Assembly: GCA_022775045.1 (NCBI GenBank)
Contig: JALFLB010000012.1
Coordinates: forward strand, 35,038 to 99,037
Direction: 5' to 3'
Source of the DNA: Agathobacter sp.
Lineage (GTDB): Bacteria > Bacillota > Clostridia > Lachnospirales > Lachnospiraceae
DNA length: 64,000 nucleotides
The notes below the pieces were generated by a model, which was given only the letters and a program-made list of their open reading frames with translations, had not been told where the DNA came from and did not search any database. Position 1 is the first letter of the stretch. Each line of letters starts with the position of its first letter. Positions 45,658 through 54,697 of the stretch are shown piece by piece. A program made the translations under genes and the position numbers.

Positions 45658-46512
45658 ATGGCCTCCATGCGAGACATAAAACGAAGAAAAAGCAGCATAC
45701 AGAGTACGCAGCAGATCACCAAAGCCATGAAGCTTGTTTCTACCGTTAAGCTACAGAAAGCCAGAGGGCGTGCGGAGCAGACTGACCCGTATTTCAATTA
45801 TATGTACAAGACGGTCAGTTCCATGCTGGCGAGAAGTGGAAATATTAACCATCCGTATCTGACTGCCGGTGACTCTGAGAAGAAGGCAGTTGTGGCAATT
45901 ACTTCCAACCGCGGCCTGGCAGGCGGATATAATTCCAATATTGTCAAGCTGATCACAGACAGTGATTTCAAGAAGGAAGAGTTAAACATTTACGCTGTCG
46001 GAGGAAAAGGAGCAGAAGCCTTTGCCCGACGCGGTTACAATATCGTGGCTGATGCATCAGAGATTATGGAGAACCCGACCTATCCGGATGCCATGGCACT
46101 TTGCGATAAAGTGTTGGAGGCTTTTACCAAGGGCGAGGTTGGGGAAATCTATCTGGCATATACGCATTTTAAGAATACGGTCAGTCAGGAGGCAAAGCTT
46201 ATTAAGCTGCTTCCGATTGAGATTGATCCGAACGATGACGCAGCGGATTCCAATATTCTGATGAACTATGAGCCGAATGAGGAAGAGGCGCTGAACCAGA
46301 TCATTCCGAAGTACGTGACGAGCCTTTTCTACGGAGCGCTTGTGGAGGCAGTTGCCAGTGAGAATGGTGCCCGTATGCAGGCGATGGATTCCGCTACAAG
46401 CAACGCGGAGGAGATGATCAGTGATCTGTCTCTGAAGTACAACAGAGCTCGTCAGGGTTCTATCACGCAGGAGCTGACGGAGATTATCGCGGGAGCGAAC
46501 GCAATCTCTTAA
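45658..46512 (+). CDS. atpG: ATP synthase F1 subunit gamma
   Basis: The 284-residue central shaft starts MASMRDIKRRKSSIQSTQQITKAMKLVST and ends with the long helix EMISDLSLKYNRARQGSITQELTEIIAGANAI. Both ends form the antiparallel coiled coil inside the head. The middle has ITSNRGLAGGYNSNIV. The ribosome site is AGGCAGGTGA. Confidence 0.96.
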   Translation: MASMRDIKRRKSSIQSTQQITKAMKLVSTVKLQKARGRAEQTDPYFNYMYKTVSSMLARSGNINHPYLTAGDSEKKAVVAITSNRGLAGGYNSNIVKLITDSDFKKEELNIYAVGGKGAEAFARRGYNIVADASEIMENPTYPDAMALCDKVLEAFTKGEVGEIYLAYTHFKNTVSQEAKLIKLLPIEIDPNDDAADSNILMNYEPNEEEALNQIIPKYVTSLFYGALVEAVASENGARMQAMDSATSNAEEMISDLSLKYNRARQGSITQELTEIIAGANAIS

Positions 46513-46586
46513 TTATGTGCTTCTGCGGAGCTAAATAAGTTAAACGCGGCAATTACAGAATCAGAATTTGGCAATTGCCGGAATGA

Positions 46587-48005
<1,419 letters not shown>

Positions 48006-48008
48006 GGA

Positions 48009-48077
48009 GCACCTTGTATGAGAGTCCGCTATCGCGGAACAAGGTGCGTAGGTAATATTCGCAAATGCGAACATTAC
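48009..48077 (+). other. Two consecutive hairpins between atpD and atpC
   Basis: GCACCTTGT pairs with ACAAGGTGC (48009-48047) with an inner TCCGC/GCGGA stem. GTAAT-A-TTCGC then pairs with GCGAA-C-ATTAC (48052-48077) around an AAAT loop. Neither has a T run, so they are not ordinary terminators. They may tune mRNA stability or the level of the epsilon subunit. Confidence 0.65.
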
Positions 48078-48081
48078 ATGT

Positions 48082-48115
48082 AGCCCATTTGCCGAAGGCA
48101 AATTTTGCATGGGCT
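48082..48115 (+). repeat. Palindromic repeat element, copy 1
   Basis: The core CATTTGCCGAAGGCAAATT with TTGCATG is shared with copies at 51741 and 51825. Here the outer stem is AGCCCAT/ATGGGCT. The inner hairpin is TTTGCC-GAA-GGCAAA. It sits in the atpD-atpC gap, 30 bases before atpC. Confidence 0.75.
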
Positions 48116-48144
48116 TGGAGTTCCCGTAAGCAAGGGGGTGCATT

Positions 48145-48558
48145 ATGGCAGAGGGAAAGAATTTATTTCAGGTAGAGATTATTACGCCGGACCGTGTGTT
48201 TTTCCGGGGCGATGCGGATATGATTGAATTTAATACGGCCGATGGTCAGATTGGTGTGTACAAGGATCATATTCCTTTGACAACTGTGCTGGAACCGGGT
48301 GTAGTCATTATCCACAAGGACGGGGAGCAGAAGGTTGCGGCAGTTCATGCCGGTTTTGCTGAGATTCTCGGTGAGAAGGTCACACTTCTTGCGGAGCTGG
48401 CCGAGTGGCCGGATGAGATTGATGTCAGTCGTGCCGAAGCTGCGAGAGAGCGTGCGGAGGAGCGGATTAAGACAAAGGCAGAAAGTCTGGATCTCAAGCG
48501 TGCCGAGTATGCGCTGCACAAGGCATTGATTCGAATTGATGTGGCACATTACAGGTAA
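48145..48558 (+). CDS. atpC: ATP synthase F1 subunit epsilon
   Basis: The 137-residue subunit has the N-terminal beta-barrel (FQVEIITPDRVFFRGDADMIEFNT, GQIGVYKDHIPLTTVLEPG) and a C-terminal helical hairpin (EAARERAEERIKT, RAEYALHKALIRIDVA). It inhibits wasteful ATP hydrolysis. It has an AAGGGGGTG ribosome site and is the last gene of the operon, followed by a terminator. Confidence 0.94.
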   Translation: MAEGKNLFQVEIITPDRVFFRGDADMIEFNTADGQIGVYKDHIPLTTVLEPGVVIIHKDGEQKVAAVHAGFAEILGEKVTLLAELAEWPDEIDVSRAEAARERAEERIKTKAESLDLKRAEYALHKALIRIDVAHYR

Positions 48559-48570
48559 GAAGATAAGAAG

Positions 48571-48598
48571 GAGCAGGTGCGATGCATCTGCTCTTTTG
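48571..48598 (+). terminator. Rho-independent terminator of the atp operon
   Basis: GAGCAGGTGC pairs with GCATCTGCTC around GAT and is followed by TTTT. Confidence 0.88.
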
Positions 48599-48658
48599 CT
48601 GACTCTCGTGATAATATATGTGGGCTGCGCCTACGTTTGTTGAGTAGCACTCTCATAA

Positions 48659-48814
48659 AAATATTCAGTGCAAAAAGTCCAGTTAATTTTACTTCTTGAC
48701 ATATGTATTCTGGGGATGGATGGAATAGAAATTTTAAGAAAGCATGCATATGTTCAGTTTAAGTATAATAACAGTAAGGAACACCAGTGTGTGATCGAAG
48801 AATACAGGAAGTAA
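48659..48814 (+). pseudogene. Remnant of a response regulator receiver domain
   Basis: An open stretch without a start codon or ribosome site reads QLILLLDICILGMDGIEILR, which resembles the phospho-acceptor region of receiver domains (LLDIMMPGMDGIEIL). It continues to a stop at 48812-48814. The conserved aspartate is kept but the rest of the domain is missing. It lies in the 338-base gap between the atp terminator and the Uma2 gene. Confidence 0.45.
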
Positions 48815-48838
48815 AACCTTGTTGTGTTTCTAAACATG

Positions 48839-48886
48839 TAATGCTCATGTTGGGAATGATTCCCAATATGAGCATTATATTTTTTG
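48839..48886 (+). terminator. Strong bidirectional-type hairpin
   Basis: TAATGCTCAT pairs with ATGAGCATTA, with an inner TTGGGAA/TTCCCAA stem and a downstream TTTTTT run. It separates the receiver remnant from the convergent Uma2 gene and could serve both strands. Confidence 0.75.
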
Positions 48887-48896
48887 AAATGTAGTT

Positions 48897-49442
48897 TCAG
48901 CCTAGCAAATCTGTAAAATTGATCTTCAAACCATCATAGATGCATACAGGGATATCGTCATCGAAGCTGTATAAATCTGTCAATTCATTTGTGATCAGGT
49001 CGTATACATTAACTGTGCGGTTTAAGGGATTTACAATCCAGTATTCGCGTACTCCGGCAGTACGGTATTTAAATAATTTGATTCCGTAATCCATGCGTTT
49101 GGTGCCGGGAGATACCACTTCAATAATCCAGTCCGGTGCACCATTGCAGCCTCTGTCATCAAGCTTGCTTTTGTCACAAATCACTGATATATCCGGTTCC
49201 ACATATGTTTTATTGTCTTTATTTAAAAATACAGCAAATGGAGCAGGATAGACTTTGCAGGAGCCGTGGTTGTTTTTGATATAGTTTCGGATCTCCGCAG
49301 ATAAATTCATGACAATATCCTGATGCAGTCTGCTTGGCGGAGCCATATTATACACAATGCCGTTGATGAGTTCCGCGCGTTGTCCCTCCGGAAGAGAGTA
49401 GATGTAGTCGGTTGTATAAGTGTTTTCATTTTGCAGCGGCAT
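48897..49442 (-). CDS. Uma2 family (DUF820) endonuclease-like protein
   Basis: About 181 residues from the ATG at 49442, which follows an AGAAGGAGGGA site. The PD-(D/E)XK-type features of Uma2 are RAELINGIVYNMAPPS near residue 23, the segment YVEPDISVICD near 80, and PDWIIEVVSPGTKRMDYGIKLFKYRTAGVREYWIV near 103. Such proteins are widespread in Clostridia and are often near mobile regions. The biological role is not established. Confidence 0.9.
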   Translation of the reverse strand: MPLQNENTYTTDYIYSLPEGQRAELINGIVYNMAPPSRLHQDIVMNLSAEIRNYIKNNHGSCKVYPAPFAVFLNKDNKTYVEPDISVICDKSKLDDRGCNGAPDWIIEVVSPGTKRMDYGIKLFKYRTAGVREYWIVNPLNRTVNVYDLITNELTDLYSFDDDIPVCIYDGLKINFTDLLG

Positions 49443-49510
49443 AACGAATCCCTCCTTCTGCATATTCCTAGTAACAGAATACAATATACAGAAATTTTCT
49501 GCAAGAACAT

Positions 49511-49539
49511 TTCAAATTATCCCAACTATACAATATAAT
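49511..49539 (+). promoter_or_regulatory. Predicted promoter of the ECF sigma factor operon
   Basis: TTCAAA at 49511-49516 and TATAAT at 49534-49539 are 17 bases apart. The -10 box is perfect and the -35 box weak, as for a regulated promoter. Confidence 0.4.
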
Positions 49540-49583
49540 ATTTCGTATATATTTATGAACGGAGATAAAGGCGGTGAACATGC

Positions 49584-50153
49584 ATGCAGACAGACAACCA
49601 GTTAATCCGCAGAATTAAGAAGAAACAGGACAGGAAGGCAGCCGATATTCTGATTGACCGGTATTACCGGGAAATCTACGCATTCACCTTTCGGCAGACC
49701 GGGCAAAGAGAGCTGGCAAAGGATCTGACGCAGGAAATTTTTATCCGGATCCTGCAGGGGATTTACGCATTTGACGAGAGAAAGGCAAGCTTTCGGACCT
49801 GGGCATACCATGTGGCATCCAATAAAATTACAGATTACTATCGAAGTAAAACCTATAAAAAGGAATGTATGCAACAGTCCATAGAACAGGATTCTGAAAG
49901 CGGCTTTGAAAAGATGGAAATGGTGTATCTGACAGATTTATCGGAACTAATGGTTAAAAAAGAACTGATTTGTCAGATTATGGATATTGTTGTTATGTAT
50001 GACCGCGAATGGGTTCGCATTTTTCAGAAAAAATGCTTTGAGGAGAAAACATTTGCGGAGATTGCAGGCGAGATGCAGATTGCAGAGAGCACAGTAAAAT
50101 CCAGGTTTTATCAGATGGTAAAAAGAATTCGGCAGGAGGTGCAGGAGGGATGA
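49584..50153 (+). CDS. ECF-type RNA polymerase sigma factor
   Basis: The 189-residue protein has sigma region 2 (about 15-85: LIDRYYREIYAFTFRQTGQRELAKDLTQEIFIRIL, FRTWAYHVASNKITDYYRS) and region 4 (about 135-185: FEEKTFAEIAGEMQIAESTVKSRFYQMVKRIRQ). It probably directs transcription of its own downstream genes. Its stop overlaps the start of a membrane protein gene by four bases, the usual place for an anti-sigma factor. Confidence 0.9.
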   Translation: MQTDNQLIRRIKKKQDRKAADILIDRYYREIYAFTFRQTGQRELAKDLTQEIFIRILQGIYAFDERKASFRTWAYHVASNKITDYYRSKTYKKECMQQSIEQDSESGFEKMEMVYLTDLSELMVKKELICQIMDIVVMYDREWVRIFQKKCFEEKTFAEIAGEMQIAESTVKSRFYQMVKRIRQEVQEG

Positions 50154-50902
50154 ATCAAAGGTTACAAAGTATGCAGGTAGAATATCCACAGGAAGAGGAA
50201 ATTCAGATGCAGCGACAACTGATCATAGAAAAAGCGATGCCCCGTCCCATGGGAAAATGGGAACAGCTTCGCAGTATTTACTGGGGACCGGGACTGAAAG
50301 CCATTTTCAATCACAGTCAGGGAATCTGGGGGATTGTGGCGTTTCTATATGCCGGTCTTACGTGGCTTTGCAGGAATTGGCATATGGAGCCGGAGATGCG
50401 GATAGGATTTACCTTTCTGGCGTTTCCCATCTGCTTTCTCACCTTTGCATGGCTATCCTGCTGGATGGATGAACAGGAGGGAATGGAGGATCTGAAGGGG
50501 ACACTCCACTATTCCCTGCAATATCTGGCGGGGCTTCGGATGTTGTATTCCAGTATCTTTATGATACTGCTGAATGTGGCGGTATTTGCAGTTTTCGGTA
50601 ATTTCAGAGGAAAGATATTCTGGAGCATTGCTCTGGTTGGGAGCAGCAGTGTGTTCTTATTTGCAACAATCTGCGTGTATGCTTATCGTCGATGCTCCGG
50701 CAGTATATTTTTGGGAATTATGGCAGGTGCATGGATTTGCCTGTCGGTGGTTGTCGTGAAGTCAGGCACAAAGGTGCAGACGTTTGTGTTTGAGACAGTG
50801 CCCCTCGCAGTGCACGGCCTGGTAACGGTTTGCTGTTTTGTTTTGTTGTTTATTTATATCGGAAAGGTGGAAAAAAAGGATGCTTACTCTTTCGCATATT
50901 AG
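50150..50902 (+). CDS. Six-helix membrane protein, candidate anti-sigma factor
   Basis: The 250-residue protein has a cytoplasmic N-terminus of about 55 residues (MNQRLQSMQVEYPQEEEIQM) and six hydrophobic helices (about 60-78, 88-105, 135-157, 163-182, 187-205 and 217-238). I do not recognise a defined family. Because it overlaps both the sigma gene and the ABC ATPase gene, it may hold the sigma factor or be part of the exporter. Confidence 0.75.
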   Translation: MNQRLQSMQVEYPQEEEIQMQRQLIIEKAMPRPMGKWEQLRSIYWGPGLKAIFNHSQGIWGIVAFLYAGLTWLCRNWHMEPEMRIGFTFLAFPICFLTFAWLSCWMDEQEGMEDLKGTLHYSLQYLAGLRMLYSSIFMILLNVAVFAVFGNFRGKIFWSIALVGSSSVFLFATICVYAYRRCSGSIFLGIMAGAWICLSVVVVKSGTKVQTFVFETVPLAVHGLVTVCCFVLLFIYIGKVEKKDAYSFAY

Positions 50903-51731
50903 CAAAAGTTATGGCAAATTTCTGGCGGTTGAGGATATTAATCTGGAGCTGGAGCATGGACTTTATGGGATGCTTGCGCCCAATGGGGCAGGCAAGACGA
51001 CATTGATAAAAATGATTACAACTTTGCTGTTTCCATCGGAGGGAGAAATCCTCTACGATGGAATTCCGATTCAGAAAATGGGAGAAAAATACCGGGATCT
51101 GATCGGTTACCTGCCTCAGCAGTTCGGTTACTACAAGAATAATACCCCGGTACAATACCTGGATTATCTGGCGGCTCTGAAAAATCTGCCTAAGCAGGGC
51201 CTGCGGGAAAAAATAGACGAGCTGCTGGAACTGGTGGGGCTTTCCGATGTGGCAGACAAGAAAATGAAAAAGTTTTCCGGTGGTATGATTCAGCGTGTCG
51301 GGATTGCCCAGGCAATGCTCAATGATCCGAAAATTCTCATACTGGATGAGCCGACAGCAGGTCTTGATCCAAAGGAGCGGGCACGTTTCCGCAATATCAT
51401 CTCGGCACTATCCAAGGACCGGATTGTGATTCTTTCTACTCATATCGTGTCGGATATTGAATCAATCGCAAATCAGGTGATTATGATCAAAGACAAGCAT
51501 CTGTATCAGATGGATACGGTTGCAAATATCTGTGGTCTGTTGGATGGGAAAGTGTATGAGCGTCCGGTTGCAGATGATGATTTTACTGATTTTGAGAAAG
51601 AACATCTGGTGCTTTCTGCCCGTCAGGAACAGGAATTTCTGCAGGTGCGCTATTACAGTGAGAAACCGGAGGCTGAGGCAAAACCTTGTACTCCCAATCT
51701 GGAGGATATGTTTCTGGTGAGTTATCAGTGA
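50880..51731 (+). CDS. ABC exporter ATP-binding protein
   Basis: About 283 residues from the ATG at 50880. Walker A GMLAPNGAGKTTLIKMI is near residue 35, Q-loop GYLPQQFGYY near 78, signature FSGGMIQRVGIAQAML near 133, Walker B KILILDEPTAGLDP near 153 and the switch histidine in VILSTHIVSD near 187. It is of the bacitracin/lantibiotic-type export group. Its start overlaps the upstream gene by 23 bases. The permeases follow after 162 bases that contain two palindromic repeat copies. Confidence 0.9.
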   Translation: MLTLSHISKSYGKFLAVEDINLELEHGLYGMLAPNGAGKTTLIKMITTLLFPSEGEILYDGIPIQKMGEKYRDLIGYLPQQFGYYKNNTPVQYLDYLAALKNLPKQGLREKIDELLELVGLSDVADKKMKKFSGGMIQRVGIAQAMLNDPKILILDEPTAGLDPKERARFRNIISALSKDRIVILSTHIVSDIESIANQVIMIKDKHLYQMDTVANICGLLDGKVYERPVADDDFTDFEKEHLVLSARQEQEFLQVRYYSEKPEAEAKPCTPNLEDMFLVSYQ

Positions 51732-51740
51732 ACTGCATGT

Positions 51741-51786
51741 AACATCGGTCCATTTGCCGAAGGCAAATTCTGCATGGACCGATGTT
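51741..51786 (+). repeat. Palindromic repeat element, copy 2
   Basis: It has the same core as the copies at 48082 and 51825 but with outer stem AACATCGGTCCAT/ATGGACCGATGTT. The outer stem differs in sequence from copy 1 while pairing is kept, which suggests a structured RNA or a palindromic mobile repeat. Confidence 0.75.
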
Positions 51787-51793
51787 CAAAATG

Positions 51794-51820
51794 TGTCAAG
51801 TTTTCTGTGAAAACTTGACA
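51794..51820 (+). other. Perfect 12-bp hairpin between two repeat copies
   Basis: TGTCAAGTTTTC pairs perfectly with GAAAACTTGACA around a TGT loop. There is no T run after it. Together with the flanking repeat copies it forms three hairpins in a row, like the arrangement in the atpD-atpC gap. Confidence 0.7.
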
Positions 51821-51824
51821 TGCA

Positions 51825-51868
51825 GCGTCGGTCCATTTGCCGAAGGTAAATTTTGCATGGACCGACGT
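51825..51868 (+). repeat. Palindromic repeat element, copy 3
   Basis: The outer stem is CGTCGGTCCAT/ATGGACCGACG and the inner part is TTTGCC-GAA-GGTAAA, in which one C has become T. That keeps a G-U pair in RNA. It lies about 25 bases before the next permease gene. Confidence 0.75.
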
Positions 51869-51893
51869 TCAATGTTAATGAGGAGAAAAAGAA

Positions 51894-53090
51894 ATGAGGA
51901 TATTTTGGAAAGAGTGTAAAAAAATTCTGGATGTGAGGATTCTCCTGATCCTTACAGTTTTTACTTTTTTTTACTATCAGACTTTTATGCAGATTACATC
52001 CTATCCGTGTGGGGGACAGTGCACAGATTCTCAATACGATATCCCCTTTTGTGGGGAACTGGTAAAGGAATGGGGCCCCGCATTGGCGGTTTCGGACTTG
52101 TCGAAGATTGACAGGAAACAGAAGGAGCTGGAGGAGGCATATACAAAAATCATCGCAGAGGATAAGATCCTGACAAAAGCCGGAATCAGAGATTATACTG
52201 CTTTTAAGCAAAAGGATGAGGAATTTTTTGATAAAGATGAATTGACGGAAGAGGAGAAAAAGATTCGTAAAGAGATAACCAGGCTGGTATTTGATGATAA
52301 AGCCGGAACAAAACTGTGCATGGAGATACAGGTGCTTAATCAGATAAAAGATAATAAAGGTATTGCATATGGGGTAAGTGAAAAAGATGTGCAAAGCTAT
52401 GAGTCGGAGGACATGACCGAAATTGTGAAAAAAGCAAGGAGCAATATCATTACCAGAGACTATGTTTCTCTGCTCCCACAGGGAATGTTTTTCATTTTGC
52501 AGAGAGATATGACAGCAATGGCAATGCTTCTTCTCATTTGTTTTGCGGTGCTTTTGATTCCGTATCAGGTGAGAGAGCGTCTGCGCTTTGTGCAGCCGCT
52601 GTACGTATCGACTGCTGTGGGGCGGAAAATTTTTTCGAAGCAGTTTTGGTCGGCGGTGGGATCCTGTGTGCTGGTAGGGATGGTGCAGTTTGGAGTGTAC
52701 CTTTTCATTTTTGTAGAAAAAGGCCTTGCAGTTTTCTGGAAATGTCCCTGCTGGGACAGTGTTGTCAATCTGCTGTGGTGTGACGGAATTTCCTTTGGAA
52801 CCTATATGTTTTTGTATATGGTACTGGTTTTCATTTTTACCCTTGCAGCAGTTGTTGTCTTTTATCTGGCTGCCAGGGTGGCAACGAATTATATTTCAGG
52901 AATTGCGATTGCGATTCCCCTGTGTGGAGGGAGCTGTGTTTTAAGTTATTTGTTGTTTCACAGTCTGTTCCTGATTCGCAATACAGACAGGATGCCCATC
53001 AAAGAGATTCCCTGGATCGGTGGATGGCTGATCATTGCAGGAGTGATTTTGTGGTGGAGATTTTGGAGAGACCGTAGGAGAGACATATGA
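51894..53090 (+). CDS. ABC-2-like export permease (first)
   Basis: The 398-residue protein has an N-terminal helix (ILLILTVFTFFYYQTFMQI), a large charged external domain (about 40-200, Lys/Glu rich) and five or six helices in the C-terminal half (AMAMLLLICFAVLLIPYQV near 207 and later). It is typical of Lachnospiraceae exporters next to ECF sigma factors. The ribosome site is GAGGAGAAA. It overlaps the second permease gene by four bases. Confidence 0.78.
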   Translation: MRIFWKECKKILDVRILLILTVFTFFYYQTFMQITSYPCGGQCTDSQYDIPFCGELVKEWGPALAVSDLSKIDRKQKELEEAYTKIIAEDKILTKAGIRDYTAFKQKDEEFFDKDELTEEEKKIRKEITRLVFDDKAGTKLCMEIQVLNQIKDNKGIAYGVSEKDVQSYESEDMTEIVKKARSNIITRDYVSLLPQGMFFILQRDMTAMAMLLLICFAVLLIPYQVRERLRFVQPLYVSTAVGRKIFSKQFWSAVGSCVLVGMVQFGVYLFIFVEKGLAVFWKCPCWDSVVNLLWCDGISFGTYMFLYMVLVFIFTLAAVVVFYLAARVATNYISGIAIAIPLCGGSCVLSYLLFHSLFLIRNTDRMPIKEIPWIGGWLIIAGVILWWRFWRDRRRDI

Positions 53091-54244
53091 AGCTATTGAA
53101 AATCGAGTGCAAAAAGATTATCACGCATCCGTTTTTGTGGATTGTCTGGGTAACATTTGTCCTGTTTCAGCTGTTTCAGATTTATGGATATGTGGGAAAC
53201 TCCGTTATGCAGCAGAATCTGCAAAATATGTACACGGCAGTGTTGGATGCAGGAGTGGCACCGGAAGAAGCGGCCCGGAATGCAGGGACAGAGGTAACGG
53301 CAACAGAAAAGGAGTACCGAGAGGCATATGAGGATTATAGAAGCACCTATGGGGGAATGTATGATAATTTGGACATGATGAAAATTCTGGAAAAGAAGCA
53401 GGAAATGTACAATTATCATCCGAAGGGAGAAATGCAGCAGTTCCTGGAAGACAATTACAGGAAATTGCAGTTTCGGGTCGAGGCGATACGTTCCACTGAA
53501 GAAAACAGCTATGGATTTTACCCAGGAAATCAGTATAAAATCCATTCTATTTTGTATGGGCATATCTGGAAGAGCCTGATATTGGAAGGTGCCGTGCTTA
53601 TGATGTTAAGCGTTTTATTTCTGATGGATTATGAGCGGATAAATAAGACGAGGGATATTGTCATTGCCACTGTGGCAGGGAAAGAATGTATGAGGTATAA
53701 GATTCTGGCAGGAGTGTTGTGCGGACTTTTTTATGTTCTGTGTCTTTTGATAGTTACGATGGGATGCGTTTTTTATTTTCTCCCATTTCAGAAATTGTGG
53801 AAGGTGCCGGTGGCATCCTGCATGGTGGCGGAAGCAAGAGATCAGATGATGTATCCATTTATTACTTTTTTCCGGACGACCGAACAGCAGTATTTGTTTT
53901 TTTCAATGATTGCGCTAATAGGAATTATGTTATTGGTGGCAGGTTTTACGGCTGCTCTGCAGTATCTGCTGCAAAACAGTTATTTTACGTTTATCGGCAT
54001 GTGTATTCTTTTTATGGGATTATACATTTTTGCCTATGAAAAGACCGAAACCCTTCTGGATGTCATAAAAGCGTTGATGAATCCGGCAGTATTGTATATA
54101 ACCAGCGGTGGCTGGTTTATGGAAAACAGTCTGGAATTATCCTTTGCGGGAAATGAATTTATAAGTTTAGCGGTATGTGGAGGTGTTGTTTTTTTATTAC
54201 TGGTACTGGGGCGGCGGAGATATCTGTATCAGGATATCATATAG
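53087..54244 (+). CDS. ABC-2-like export permease (second)
   Basis: The 385-residue protein has the same plan as its neighbour: an N-terminal helix (FLWIVWVTFVLFQLFQIYGYV), an external domain with several Tyr and Glu residues (about 35-160), and C-terminal helices such as LILEGAVLMMLSVLFLMDYERI near 163. It likely forms a heterodimer with the first permease and uses the ATPase at 50880. The substrate is unknown. Confidence 0.78.
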   Translation: MKLLKIECKKIITHPFLWIVWVTFVLFQLFQIYGYVGNSVMQQNLQNMYTAVLDAGVAPEEAARNAGTEVTATEKEYREAYEDYRSTYGGMYDNLDMMKILEKKQEMYNYHPKGEMQQFLEDNYRKLQFRVEAIRSTEENSYGFYPGNQYKIHSILYGHIWKSLILEGAVLMMLSVLFLMDYERINKTRDIVIATVAGKECMRYKILAGVLCGLFYVLCLLIVTMGCVFYFLPFQKLWKVPVASCMVAEARDQMMYPFITFFRTTEQQYLFFSMIALIGIMLLVAGFTAALQYLLQNSYFTFIGMCILFMGLYIFAYEKTETLLDVIKALMNPAVLYITSGGWFMENSLELSFAGNEFISLAVCGGVVFLLLVLGRRRYLYQDII

Positions 54245-54375
54245 AGGTTTACATTGAACGCGTTGTAAAAACGCTTGCATAAAATTCCTATCCATGCTAC
54301 ACTCACCTCAAAGCATTAGAATCTACTACATTTTATTCATGAGTCAGTATTTATATAAGACTTATGTGTCTTTTG

Positions 54376-54394
54376 AGGCTGTTTATGACAGCCT
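54376..54394 (+). terminator. Hairpin downstream of the permease genes
   Basis: AGGCTGT pairs with ACAGCCT around TTATG. There is no T run, so terminator function is uncertain. The rest of the 251-base gap shows no other clear feature. Confidence 0.3.
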
Positions 54395-54495
54395 GTAATA
54401 TATGGTTGGTAATGGTTTGCTTGTCATATGCCATAGAATCGTGCTTTTAATTTCCAATAATAAAATTTATAAGCAGGATTTACCGGAAGAAACGA

Positions 54496-54666
54496 ATGGA
54501 TCGCAAGGCTGAGGACGCTTACGTATACGACCAGGGAAAGCAGATTATGTTGTTCAAACTTGTTCACAACGGGAAAATCGATTTGCAAACAGCGTCAGAG
54601 CAAAGCGGAATGACCAAGGAGGAATTTGAAAGAAAAATGGAGGAGGCAGGGTATTGGCTCCCCTGA
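54496..54666 (+). CDS. Small protein resembling the C-terminal tail of Rpn/DUF4351-like proteins
   Basis: The 56-residue frame reads FKLVHNGKIDLQTASEQSGM then EEFERKMEEAGYW, a short helix-turn-helix-like tail often found at the ends of Rpn-type proteins. The start ATG at 54496 has a weak site (CCGGAAGAAACG). It may be a free-standing small protein or a relict of a larger gene. The EamA gene begins 31 bases downstream. Confidence 0.4.
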   Translation: MDRKAEDAYVYDQGKQIMLFKLVHNGKIDLQTASEQSGMTKEEFERKMEEAGYWLP

Positions 54667-54697
54667 TAATATGAGAATTAGTGATCGGGTGATAGAG

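Noticed and set aside
48006..48144. Ordinary terminator between atpD and atpC
   Set aside because: None of the three hairpins is followed by a T run, and atpC is an essential part of the operon downstream.
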